NCBI RefSeq assembly: GCF_050624435.1 | Contig: NC_134539.1 | Coordinates: 47,586,001-47,650,000, forward strand | Source: Tenrec ecaudatus | Taxonomy: Eukaryota; Chordata; Mammalia; Afrosoricida; Tenrecidae | Direction: 5' to 3' | Length of the DNA: 64,000 nucleotides | Shown here: piece by piece, positions 13,901 to 62,823 of the stretch | Layout: each line of letters begins with the position of its first letter | Numbering within the stretch: the stretch's first letter is position 1 | The notes under the pieces: model-generated | Databases searched by the model: none | Seen by the model: the letters and a program-made list of their open reading frames with translations, nothing else | What the model was told of the DNA's origin: nothing | Position numbers and translations under genes: made by a program

Positions 13901-15309
13901 AATTTAATAGAACAAAGTATTCTTGCATTGAGGGAGTACTTGAGTGGAGGCCCAATGTCCATCTGCTACCTTACTACTTAACCTATAAATGTATGCACAA
14001 TGATCTATTTCCCCATCCTCATGTATAAATATATTTGCATATGTACATGTCTTTATCTAGACCGCTATAAATGCCCTTTGCCTTCCAGCTCTTTCCTCTA
14101 TTTCCCTTGACTTTCCTCCTGTCTCACTATCATGCTCAGTCCCCACTAGGGTTTCAGCAATTCCTCTTGGTTACATTACCCTTGATCATGCCCTTCCAGG
14201 CCTCTCACACCCTCCTCACCACCGATTTGGATCAGTTGTTGTTTCCTTGTCCCTGGGTTTCTTAACACCACTACCTTTCCCCCCACCTTCCCCTGTCCCA
14301 TGTTCCCCAGGAACTGTTGGTCCCATTGTTTTCTCCTACAGATTGTTCATCCAGCCTATCTTATTTAGCAGACCTGCGGAGATAATAACATGCACAAAAA
14401 CAAGACAGAGCAAAACCAAGCAACAATATACACAAAAACAACAACAAACCAATGACAAAAAACGAAACAAAACAAAACACAACAAGAAAGAAAAGCTTGT
14501 AGTTAGTTCAAGGACTGTTTGTTGGACTTTAGGAGTGTTTTCCAGTCCAGTCTGTTGGGGCACCATCCTCTGGCCCCGAAGTTCACCTTCAGCATTCACT
14601 GGGGATCTTGCTGCTCCATTCCCTTGCTGTTCTGTTGCACCCCCTCAATGTTTTGCCACAGTGTGGCAGGATCAGATAGGGTGCAATTACCACACTGTGT
14701 CTCTGGTGTTGTCCCATCTAGGGCTATGAGTCAGTGAGGGGCGTCATGTCTCATAGTGGGGCTGGCCATGTGGTCCTCTCTGTGGACTGGCTGCTCTAAT
14801 CAGGAACATCGTCCCCATGGCCTCATGGGTCAGGATGTACTCTACTCTCTCCTCCTCCCCTTCATCTGTTCCCACGCGCTCCAATCAGATATGTCCCTCT
14901 CCCAGAGCTGTAGACTCAATGCCATCCTTTGAAATAAATTATTCTTGGGGGAGGGGCAGGTGTCCACTTAGTAGTTGGGGTTGGGGCCGACCCCCCAGAC
15001 CTCTCCATTGGTTCCCTACTCCACGCCAGCATGTTGCACTCACATCTTGGAGCACTGGGTTGAATTCTGGTCCCTCTTTACCTGTGGAGATATAAACAAT
15101 ACCCTCCCCTTGGGTGGGTTAGTGCCCTGTGCCTCTACTACCTATTTCTTTATTATTATTATTTTTTCCTCTCCTCACCTCCTTTTTAGTCTTCCATGTG
15201 TATCCCTGTATTTGGTCTGGTCCCTGCCATATTACCTGGTCCTCACCCTAGGAATGTTAGTATACAGTAGATTTTTCCCTATGTCCCTTTTGCATTTTAT
15301 TTTTTAAAG

Positions 15310-16150
15310 CTTACCCCAGGGACCTTGAGTTCTCTCCATCCTTAAACCAATGCTATCTTGGGCTCTGTTTTATCTTTGTTGCCCTCTGGGTTATGTGGCG
15401 GTCTCTTATTTATGCTTGGTCAGTGTTGTTTTTCTGCCCATACTGGGCCGGCAAGGAGCTTTTGTAGGGCTGGGTTTCTTCTAATGTATTCTTTGAGTTC
15501 TTCCTTGTCTGGGAAGACTCTTACTTCCCCATATATCTTGATCTATAATTTGGCTGGGTTGAGTATTATTGTGTTAGCATTGTTTTCCTTCAATTTTTGG
15601 AATATGTTACTCCACTCTCTCCTCTTCTTCATAGTTTCTGCTGATAGGTCTGAGCATATTCTTATTTGGGAACCTTTATATGTGATTGCTTGTTTTTCCC
15701 TAGCTGCCCTCATGATAGTCTCCTTTCCCTCAAAGTTGGATAGTTTAACTACTATGTGCCTTGGTGGCTTCTTGGGATTCAGTCTAGCTGGTGTTCTTTC
15801 AGCCTCCTGAATTGTTGCCTGACTTTCATACATTAAGCTGGGGAACTTTTCCTCTAAGAATTTTCTCACCATTGTCCCAGATGACTTCTTTGTTGTGTCT
15901 TCCTCTGGTAAGCCAATAATTCTAATGTTGTTCTGCTTCATAGTATCAGACACAGCTCTTAAGTTTTCTTCAGCTTCTCTGATGATCTTATTAGATTTTG
16001 TACGCGTTTGTTAAAATCTTCTTGGCGGTCCTCCAAGTCACTGATGCGGTTCTCTGAATCCTCTAGTTGATTCTCGAGGTCCATGTTTCTGCTAATAGTT
16101 TTTTTCTTTCCTGGTGGGAGGTTGCTTCACCTAGATTATCTACCAACATA
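15310..16150 (-). pseudogene. L1 ORF1 fragment within the half-L1-like element
   Basis: An open stretch of 136 codons (15953-15543) plus flanking frames encodes the L1 ORF1 RNA-binding protein: trimerising coiled coil, RRM and C-terminal domain. ORF1p binds its own L1 RNA as a chaperone. The N-terminal end is missing and a TAG interrupts it before the conserved KIYGEVRVFPDKEELKEY segment, so it cannot be functional as it stands. Confidence 0.85.
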
Positions 16151-17580
16151 AATGTAATTGCCTTCTCTGGCACATATATGCCCCCTGCCCCAATCTTGAC
16201 TTGAAATTCCAGTAAAGTTCATTTCTCTCTCTAAGAGGATTGTCTGTTGACTTGGGGTGAGCATACTACAATGTTGTATGGCAGCAACTGAATGTTCTTC
16301 TCCCTCTCCCCCCATGTTGATTAACTGACCCTAGCTGAGGTGAGGTCTTCTCTGTTGAAGTGGTCTTTAAAATGCACATATAAAGGGGATGATATAGGTA
16401 CTAGGCAGGCTCTCTACCTCTTGGCTTGGATGACCAGAATAGTAGATTATATGACCTGAGAGCAGACACCTGCCTGTGTGTTTGTGTTTATGTTTATAGT
16501 AGTGGATGCATACAGTATTTGTTCTTTTGTGATTGTTTCATATAATGGTTTCTAGATCTCTCCATGTCATGAGGTGTTTCATGAGTTCATCACTGTTTTT
16601 AGGGATGCATAGTATTCCATTGGGTGTATGTACCAGAGTTTCTTTATCTATTCTTCTACTGATGGGCATTTGGGCTACTTCTAGAATCTTGCTATTGCGA
16701 ATTGTGGTGCAATGAACCAGGAAGAGCATAGGTCTGTTTGTGTTCTGTTTCCTACTTTAGTGGGGTATATGCCCAACAGAGGTATTGCTGAGTTTTATGG
16801 TATTTCTGTTCCCTGTTGTTTTAGGTAGCACCATATTATTTTCCACAATGGTTGTACATATTTGGAAACCCACCAACAGTGTATGAGAGTTTCAATCTCT
16901 CCACACCCTTTCCAGCATTTATTGTTCTTTCTCTTTTTTTCTTTTCCTTCAAATTGGGCTATTATTGTTTTAGTTTGCAACACCCAGATGGCTAGTGATC
17001 ATGAGCATTTCCTCATATGTTGGTTAGCTATTTGAGTGTTGTCCCTTGTGAGTATCAATTAATTTCCTTTGCTCATCTATTAATTCAATTATTTGGGTGT
17101 TATTCCTTATTGATGTGTTCTGAAATTCTATAGATCTGTGGACATTGTGTCAATGCTAAAGATATTTTTCTTCAAATCATGGACTCTTGTTTTACTCTTT
17201 TATGGAAGTTTTTTGAAATACATAAATGCTTTATTTTTAATGGGTCCTAGTTATCTATGTTGTCTTCCACTGTATGCACTTCCTTTATTATAGTTAGTAG
17301 TCTTTATAGCTCTGAGGTTTACATTTATGTCTCTAGTCCATCTTAAGTTCATTTCTGTGCATGGGGTAAGGTATGGGTTCTGTTTAATTCTTCTGCAGAT
17401 GGAGATCAATTTTCCAGCACCATTTGTCGAAAATTGTGCCCTTTTCCTATTTAATTTTTTTTGTCCTTTGTTGAGATCATTTGCCTATAGATGAATGTGC
17501 TTATTTCTGGGTTTTCTATCCTGTTCCATTGGACCATGTAGCTATCATATCACTTCCAAGCTGTTCTGCATACGTGACTG

Positions 17581-18085
17581 TGAGAGATAGAAGACAAAGA
17601 GCCTGCAGGCAGTGAGGGCAAAGAAGCCTGGTGGGAAGCACTGTGAGTGGCAGGATATTTGGGAGGGGTGATTTCAACAACCTATGATAATTTAAATCTT
17701 AAGCCAGCAGATGTCAGACTGATAGGCTGATTTTAAACTCCCAAATCAGCAAACTCGGGAGACTTTTTTTTTGGCTGATCCATGCCTGTGCAAGACCTAG
17801 CCAAGACAGGGCTGATCAGGTTTATGAATGGATCTGAGAAATAGGACCAGACCCAGATTAGTCTGTTCATAACCTGGAGACACAGGCAGGCCAAATGCCT
17901 CACATCTGATAAAAGTCTCTAGCCACAGTTCATCCAGCTGCAGCTCACTTGAGTTCCCACTTGCTGTGTCAGGCACTTTTCTTTCCTTTCCAAATAAACT
18001 TGGCTTTCTGCTTGCCGTTTGCCATCTGTGAGTCCAAGTCCAGCAGAGACCAAGAGTCCCTGAATGCATCGGAGCAGTTGCCACA
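17581..18085 (+). mobile_element. Solo endogenous-retrovirus LTR
   Basis: A 505-bp segment begins TG and ends CA. It interrupts the L1 ORF2 sequence, which resumes at GGCCTAGGTTTTAAGGTCAG. Inside are a TATA-like ATAAAAG near 17910, then about 85 bases later AATAAA at 17993-17998 followed by a CTTGGCTTTCTG downstream element: the U3-R-U5 layout of a gammaretrovirus-type LTR. The flanking bases ACTG and GCTG may be a 4-bp target duplication with one change. No internal retroviral genes remain. I cannot name the family. Confidence 0.75.
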
Positions 18086-18286
18086 GCTGCGTGGCCTAGG
18101 TTTTAAGGTCAGGTAGTGCAAAGCCTCCTGCTTGGCTCTTTGTTTTGAGTTCTTTGCTTTACTGGGTCTCTTCCCTTTCCAGATGGACTCAATAATTAAT
18201 TATTCTACTTTTTAAAATAATGAAGTTGGTATATGGATTGGAGTTGCATTGTATTTGTAGATTGCTTTCAATAGTATCAACAGAGG

Positions 18287-18492
18287 AGCCCTGGTGGCAA
18301 AGTGGTTATGCGTTGGGCTGCTATCTACAAGGTCAGTAGTTTGAAACCACGGGGCCACTCTTCAGGAGAAAGATGCAGCTTTCTACTCTGGTAAAGCATG
18401 CCAGTCTCAGAAACTCACTGGGCAGTTCTACCTTGCCCTATGGGGTCACTCTGAGTCAGCATGGACTTGATGGCCATGAGGTTGGTTTGGCT
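18287..18492 (+). mobile_element. AfroSINE inserted in old L1 ORF2
   Basis: Full length: GGAGCCCTGGTGGCAAAGTG, GGAGAAAGATGCAGC, CCCTATGGGGTCACTCTGAG, and the end TTGATGGCCATGAGGTTGG. It splits the L1 ORF2 reading, so it is younger than that L1. Confidence 0.9.
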
Positions 18493-20017
18493 ATCCGATT
18501 GTGGAGGTCTCTTTTGGTTCCCTAGAACAATGTTCTGTAGTTTTCTTTGTATCGGTCTTTTGTTTCTTTGGTTGGGTTTGTCCCTAGGCATTTCATCTGC
18601 TGGGTGTCTATTGTAAATGGCATTGTTTCCTTGATGCTCAGGAATCTGATGGATTTCTGCTTGATGATCTTGTGTCCTGCTTTACTTAAATACTTCAACT
18701 GTTTCCAAGTCTTTTTGTGGAGTCCCTGGGATCTCCTCCATATAAAATCAATTTGTCTTTAAATAGTGAGAGTTTCACTTCTTTGCCTAGTTGTATTCCC
18801 TTGATTTCTTTCTGTTGTTTAATGGTTCTGCCTAAGACTTCCAGCATGATGCTGAATAAAATTGGTGGTAAGGGGCACTCTTGTCTCATTCCCATTTTCA
18901 GAGGATTTTTAAAAAGTTTTTCCCTATTAAGCATGATATTGGCCATTGAGTTTTCATATACGGGCTTTATTATGTTGAGGGATTTGCCTTCTATTCCTAT
19001 TTTATTGAGTGTTTTTTTTTAAAAATCAGAAACCACTGTTGAATATTATGAAATGCCTTCTGCTTATATTGGTAAGACCATGTCGTTCATATTCGTTGTC
19101 TTGTTTATGTGGTGGATTACATCGACTGCTTTTCCACTGCTGAACTATAGAACGTTGCATGCCTGGTATGACTATACCAGGTCATGATGAATTATTTTTT
19201 TGGTATGTTATTGGATTCTATTGACTGGAATTTTGTTGAGAATTTTTGCATCTGTGTTCTGGAGGGATATTTGTCTGTGTTGCTCTGTCTTTGTGTGGCC
19301 TTTGCCTGGTTTGGGCATGAGCATTATGCTTGCTCCATAGAATGAGTTTAGGAGTTTGCTCCTTTTTAATATTCTGGAATAGTCTTTGTACAATTGATGA
19401 CAGCTCTTTCCTGAACACTTCATAGAATTCCCCCGTGAAGGAATCTGGTCTTGGACTTTTCTTGGTTGCAAGTTTTGTGATGATGCTCTCTATTTTTGTT
19501 GTTCTTATGGGTCTATTCAGGTTTTCTACATCTGTCTGCATTACACTGAGTAGAAGGGGCCTTTCTGTTATTTGTCCATTTCCTCTCAATCATCAAACTT
19601 GTTGGAGTATAGGCTTTCAGAGTAGTAATGTGTTAGTATTCTTTTTATTTCATTTGGATTTGTTGTATTGTCCTTTTCGTCCTTAATTCTAGATATTTGC
19701 TACTTTCTTTTCTTTTGTTATGTTTGCCAAAAGTTTGTCAAGTTTGCTAATCCTTTCAAAAAACCAACTTCTTGTCCTGTTTATTTTTCCCATTGTTTTT
19801 CTCTTTTCAAGTTCATTTATTTCTGCTGTAATCTCTATGATTTCTTCTGTTATTGGAAGGTTTATGTTGTTGCCTTGTTCTAGTGCTTGAATATTCTTCC
19901 CTTTATGTAGGCTTCACTTTTTAAAATATAATAGTGTTCTGTAGTCTTCTTTAAGTATTTAATGTTTCTGGTTAGGTTTATTGTGTACCATTTTATCTTT
20001 TGACAAAATGAAACTTA

Positions 20018-20936
20018 TGAGGGGGCACCCCCTAAAACTGCATTTTTTTTCAAAGCTATGTATTTTTATTTTTTTTATAAAACTGCCTTATCACCTTCAA
20101 CGTACACTCCATGACACTAAATACATTTGTCAAATCTGTGACACCATTCTTGGAAACATTTTTCAAATTCATCTGTTTGGATGGCTGACAGAACCTCTCT
20201 AATTTTTTTCTTCATCTATGCTATATCATCAAATCACTGTCCTTTCATGCCCCACTTCATTGGAGGAAACAGAAAGAAATTACACGGAGTGAGGTGAGGC
20301 GAGTAAGGTACATAGGGCAAGAGAGGCATGCTGTTTGTTGCCCAAAACTGATTCACTGAGATGGCTGCATGAGCAGGTGCATTATCGTGTAGGCAAAACC
20401 AGTTCTGTCTGCCACAAACCAGGCCTTTTTTTTCTTGCACACTGTTATGCCATCTTTTCAGAACCTCTAAATAGAAAGCTTGAATAATAGTCTGACCTGG
20501 TGGAATGCACTATGAGTTGACATTTTTGTCTGTTCAGGAAGTTGACAGAAATCCAGAATGAGGTTTGTCATCAATCGACATTTTACCTTTTTTGAAATGA
20601 GAAAACCACTAGTACACTTGAGTTCTTTCCCATACTGCCGTCTTTGTAAGCTGTGTTTAACATCACAACAGTTTCTGTGGCATTTTTCTCAAATAGGAAA
20701 CAAAATTTCACAGCCGCACACTGTTCTCTTAAATTGGCCATCACAAAAAAATGAGGTTCAAATAAAACTGCTTTTAATGAAAAGAATTCACTTATACCAG
20801 AGAGAGCCTTCCCAGGTGACGCCACTAAGTACACTAACTCAGAGTGAGTTGCTTGATGCTCACCTAGTGGGGAAAATACATACTATGATAGCTGTGCCCA
20901 GTGGAACTTTTCTGGTTTGGGGGAGGTACCCTGTTG
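20018..20936 (-). mobile_element. Internally deleted mariner transposon, copy B
   Basis: This 919-bp minus-strand copy belongs to the same family as 57476-58405, flanked by TA. The ends are TGAGGGGGCACCCCC and the degraded inverse. Transposase pieces visible on the minus strand are an N-terminal NLREQCAAVKFCFL segment and a C-terminal WFCLHDNAPAHAAISV...PCNFFLFP segment with stops between them. The same central portion is absent as in copy A. It lies beyond the SVEP1 3' end, next to the end of an old L1. Confidence 0.85.
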
Positions 20937-21374
20937 TATCACTCACAATTTTCTCATTGGTAATACCATTTGTTTACTTGGTATATTATGATTATGATGC
21001 ATAGTTCATGTTCAAGATGAATGGCAATAGCTCCTCACTGTCTTCCTTGTTCTTGATTTTAAAGGGAAACATTTAATGGTTCAGTATAAAAATTATTATG
21101 TTTAGTGTAAAATTGATGTTTTAGTATGATGGAAAAACTCTTCTCTTTTAGAGATTCAAGAATAAGTGTTGAATCTTATCCCATACCTTTTCCATACTTA
21201 CTGCTGTGATTGCATCTGGAAAACACCACTTCCTATCCATTGTGGCCTAAAAATGCTGTGATTTAATTAAATTCACTGAGTATGACTTAATGTTATATAC
21301 CCATGCCCATAATGCAGAAGTTTTGGAGTACCTGCTTTGCAGTTCACTTGTCTTTGAATGGAATTTGACCTCTC

Positions 21375-21568
21375 ATGGAGTTCTGGTGACACAGTGGGTA
21401 AGTGGTTAGCTGCTAACTGAAGAGTCAGTGGTTAGAACCTACAGCTGCTCCGCTGGGGAAAGACCTGGCAATTTAGTCGAAAGACTTTAGTTGAGGAAAC
21501 CCTACAGAGCAGCGTAGGGTCCTCCCAGGTCACTATGAGTTGGAACCTGCTCAATGGCACACACTGTT
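21375..21568 (+). mobile_element. AfroSINE
   Basis: Full length but diverged: GGAGTTCTGGTGACACAGTG, GCTGCTCCGCTGGGG, and the end CACTATGAGTTGGAACCTG. Confidence 0.8.
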
Positions 21569-22499
21569 AGATTTCTCAAAGATACAATTTCCTCATTTGG
21601 AACATTGAGATAATAATATATATCTCAGAAGGATTATTGAGGATTCAAGGAAATGATGTCTGTAAAAAAGTGCAGTGTCTAATGCAGAGTAGTTGTTCAA
21701 TAAATGACGGCCAAAAAACATGATTTATTGAAAGTTGCTTGTGGAAGCCCAGGATATATTAGTGAGGTCTACTCAGGAAATTAGCCTCCAATGATTTCCC
21801 GCTATCAATAATGGTGAGATGGGAATAAACTGGTTACCAAGCAGAGTCCCTTGGAGAGATGGCTATAGGAGATTGAGATGATAGGCTTGGACTTGAACAG
21901 TTAAAACCTTGTCACTAGTTTCCCACTCTGATACAGCTTGGGTCTTATTTGGTTTTCAAGATTTTCTGGGTGGTTGTTCTGTTTTTCCATGTTGGGGTTT
22001 ATCTCTGATGCATTTTGTCATTGAGGGTAGCCCTCTTGATTTTTTGTTATATGTTTTCCTGCTTTTCCATGTGTGAAACCAGGATTGATGAACCTATAGA
22101 GACAACAAGTTGAATCCGGGTTCCTGGGGGGGACAGTGGGGGAAAGGGCGAAAGGAGCTGATGGCAATGAGTTCCGGAAGGAAGAGACTATCTTGAAATT
22201 GAGTGTGGTCACAATTGCGCAACACTGCTCGGTGTGATCGGACGGTGGAATAAGATATCTGTATTAGCTCCCAATGAAATGGTCTTGAAAAGTTAAAGTT
22301 TCCTGTTTTTCTATGTTACAGTTTTTCATTGGCATGGTATTACTTTGGTAAATGTTACTCATTATTTGCCACATTTTTCAGTTCAGGGGATAGTTAAAAG
22401 CTTACCAGGAGTTACAGGTAGTATTCACTGCCAATAAATTCAGGGTAGAACTGCCTCTTGTGAGCGTCTGATACTCTATCTATGTGAGCAGAAATCACT

Positions 22500-22570
22500 G
22501 TCTCTATCCTGTGGGGAAGCTGGTGGCTTCAAACTGCCCGCCTTGCAGATCACAGCCCAATGTGCAACCG
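22500..22570 (-). mobile_element. AfroSINE head fragment
   Basis: The reverse complement of the tRNA-like head: GGTGGCTTCAAACTGCCCGC, CTTGCAGATCACAGCCC. Confidence 0.5.
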
Positions 22571-22924
22571 CAATATTTAAAAAGAAACATTCTTCCACCA
22601 TGCTCAGTATTATTGCTACGCGGGTCATATTTCTAGATAGTTGAAATCTCACTCACCTGGCACTGTACTTGCGTGCACCGTAGGCATAATATGATTAATT
22701 TGAATTTTAAAACACAAATAAAATTTTAAGCTACTCATCAGTAGCCTGATACCAATTCTGTTTAAAACACACATGTTTAGAACTGAATTTTGTTCTCAAT
22801 TGCTGTAGCTTTCACAAGCTTTAACTCTCTGGTATCACCCTTCTCTTCTTTTATTCCTGGGCTTATAATGATTGTCTCCTATATCAACATTTATCATTTA
22901 TAATCATAGAAGTATAGACTAAAG

Positions 22925-23132
22925 CGCCTCTCTGTTGAGGTCAATTCTAACTCGTAGTGAGCCTATACGACAAAGTCGAATTGCTCTATAGGGGTTTCCA
23001 AAACTATGATCCGTATGGAAGAGGATGGAACATCTTTCTCCCACAGAGCTGCCGGGAGTTGGAACCCCCGAGCTTTCGATGAGCAGGTTAGCAGTTGAGC
23101 CCTTAGGCCCCGCATCACCAGAGAATCCCATT
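22925..23132 (-). mobile_element. AfroSINE
   Basis: Full-length reversed copy: TTGAGGTCAATTCTAACTCG, GGGGTTTCCAAAACTATG, CATCTTTCTCCCACAGAGC and GAGCAGGTTAGCAGTTGAGC. Confidence 0.85.
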
Positions 23133-23534
23133 TTGGAATCTTATGGGGCATAAAGAAAGCACTGCAGGACATACTCATCTGTGCAAATACCAGCAGGAAG
23201 GGAGAGGCTAGTCAGTAGCTGAGGAAAGCCAAGGGCACTACAAGTGTAATCAGGATCTTCTTCAAGGAGGAAGCGGTGGGTGAGGAGTATTCAACTGCAT
23301 GTGCTCCTGGAGACGATGGGAGATTCCTGCATTTCTCTCCAGTGCCCTGTGTGGGAGCAACACTCCCAGAGGAGGGAAGAGAGATGATTCCTGAGTCTCC
23401 TATTTTAAAATAATACCGTTTTGTTGTCTTTTTCAGAACTCTGGGAAGGCTTAGTCCTGGTAGACATCTTTTTCATTGGCCTCTTTCCCTGTTTTCCTCT
23501 TTCCATTTCCCTTCCACCCAAGCGGTGAGATGGA

Positions 23535-23680
23535 GATGATATGGTTTCCGAGGGCTCAATGAAAAGTAAATGTCTAGAAAGGAATGATGGGATATATGAA
23601 TGGATACGTCGGATACAACTGATGTATGGATTGTAACAAGAGTTGTAAGAGCCCCCAGTAAAATAATTATTAAAAAAAGA
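23535..23680 (+). mobile_element. Short L1 3' end fragment
   Basis: About 145 bp ending GAGCCCCCAGTAAAATAATTA plus an A/GA-rich tail matches the terminal part of the L1 3' UTR copies, closest to the 28190-30147 subfamily. Confidence 0.7.
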
Positions 23681-24019
23681 GAGAGAGATTACATGGGGCC
23701 TTATATCCCAAGAATGTGCTCTCTGTTAGTCCTCTGATTCTTGGATCTCTTATTCCAGCTGTGAGATGGAAGGGGTGCACTTGAATCTGTGGCCCGTGTT
23801 CTATATCCTTCTCCCCCCGCCCACCACATCCACTGAGCTGATGCCTACAGACACCACAGTTTAAGAGAGACATTAGTCAGGCAGCCTCAAGCACCCAAGC
23901 AGCATCCTGTGTAGAACAATTTAGCTCTGTTTTTGCAAAAGGAAACATTTCTTGTTACAAATAATGTAAAGACCAGGCAGGATTGAAGGCCCCTCCCTGA
24001 CTGTTTTTCTCGGCATGAT

Positions 24020-24449
24020 GCCAGAGATGAAAGAAAGGGGTCCCTCTTTATTCCCTTGCCACATCAGAAAATGGCACTGCCTGGCAACATATTATTTAGT
24101 AGCAAAATATATTTTAATGGAAAAATCATCTTTAATAACTGAATAAAAATGTGCACTTTTCCAATAGTCAGCAAAGTATGTACATGTTTGTGAAGATGGA
24201 GCAGCATCTATTTTAATATATATATTTTAATATAGAAAATACAGGTAGATTTAAAAATTGAAACATGTCACAAAGAATAACAACATATATCACGAAATTT
24301 AAAAAAACCCAAGTAAATGCAAACAACAATTTACTAAATGGAACATGATCCAGCACCAAGTTGGATTTTTCTTTCTGAGAATCCTGGATGCCCAGGCTCT
24401 CCCAGGAAGAGATGATCCTGTTTTGGGGAGAGCCTGTGGTGATCAGTGG
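24020..24449 (-). other. SVEP1: SVEP1 3' UTR (end approximate)
   Basis: About 430 bases follow the stop codon. The tract is AT-rich, contains several ATTAAA/AATAAT-like hexamers, and has one canonical AATAAA on the minus strand at 24052-24047 (read in transcript direction). Cleavage is therefore expected near 24020-24035. The end is inferred from the signal only; a longer UTR cannot be excluded. Confidence 0.6.
24047..24052 (-). terminator. Candidate SVEP1 poly(A) signal AATAAA
   Basis: This is the first canonical AATAAA downstream of the SVEP1 stop on the minus strand, about 400 bases after the stop. Weaker ATTAAA hexamers occur earlier in the UTR. Confidence 0.55.
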
Positions 24450-62475
<38,026 letters not shown>

Positions 62476-62631
62476 CTGCAAAAACGGGCGACAACAACGG
62501 AGTGACATTTTATACCAGGTCATATCGTGACTGAAATAGGTCGGTTCACGAAAAGGAACTGAACTGAAATGTGTACATGAAAAGGAATCCATCAGGACTG
62601 AAGCAAATCAGAATTCATCCTTTGTCTAACA

Positions 62632-62823
62632 CAGGGGTTCTCAACCTCTCTCACGCTGTGACCCTTTCACACAGTTCCTCATGTGGTGGTGACCCTCCAG
62701 CCATAAAATCACTTTCGTTGCTAACTTGATAACTGTCTTTGTGCTACTGGGATGAATCTGGCGGCTCCTGTGAAAGGGTCGTTAACCCCCAAAGGGTCAT
62801 GACCCACAGGTTGAGAACCGCTG
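62632..62823 (+). mobile_element. SPIN-family hAT non-autonomous DNA transposon
   Basis: This 192-bp element has hAT-type terminal inverted repeats. The left end reads CAGGGGTTCTCAACC and the right end GGTTGAGAACCGCTG. The interior (TTCCTCATGTGGTGGTGACC, a CCATAAAATCACTTTCGTTG stretch and CTGTGAAAGGGTCGTTAACC) matches the SPIN/URR1-type non-autonomous hAT elements known from rodents and other tetrapods. The flanking 8-mers (GTCTAACA and GCCTATCT) agree at five positions and share the central CTA typical of hAT target sites. SPIN is known to have entered several tetrapod lineages by horizontal transfer, tenrec included. It lies in the SVEP1 intron 157 bp upstream of the mega-exon acceptor. Confidence 0.85.

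Larger units (their letters stand above)
12804..16150 (-). mobile_element. ORF2-less (half-L1-like) element: ORF1 joined to 3' UTR
   Basis: On the minus strand an L1 ORF1 fragment (16150-15310) is followed directly by the 3' UTR seen in the other copies (15310-12804), with no ORF2. The ORF1 part shows the coiled coil (NQLEDSENRISDLEDRQED region), the RRM (NNIRIIGLPEEDTTKK) and the C-terminal domain (HIVVKLSNFEGKETIM, ITYKGSQIRICSDLSAETM). A stop lies near 15540 and the sequence continues to PVWAEKQH. The junction falls at the GGTAAGC that in the reference copy lies at the end of ORF2. The 3' UTR holds a 229-bp repeated module. The copy is 5'-truncated. Confidence 0.8.
16500..19985 (-). mobile_element. 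Older L1 ORF2 copy, interrupted by an LTR and a SINE
   Basis: Degraded ORF2 sequence on the minus strand runs from the RT region ([20 protein letters not shown] near 19530; [28 protein letters not shown]) to the C-terminal cysteine motif (CWKGCGEIETLIHCWW near 16890) and MEYYASL-like end near 16610. It is split by a solo LTR at 17581-18085 and an AfroSINE at 18287-18492. The 3' UTR after 16500 differs from the younger copies, which marks an older subfamily. Confidence 0.85.
20940..24019. other. Region beyond the SVEP1 3' end, mostly unassigned
   Basis: It contains AfroSINEs at 21375 and 22925, a SINE scrap at 22500 and an L1 tail at 23535. Otherwise I see no gene or RNA. Confidence 0.5.

Noticed and set aside
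1..24000. Possible neighbouring genes beyond SVEP1 (TXNDC8 and TXN lie on this side in human).
   Set aside because: No exon of either can be recognised; the region is repeats and unassigned sequence.
62476..62592. In-frame ATG at 62592 that would extend the mega-exon.
   Set aside because: The extension has no CCP character, and a TTTTTGCAG acceptor lies exactly where domain similarity begins at 62475.
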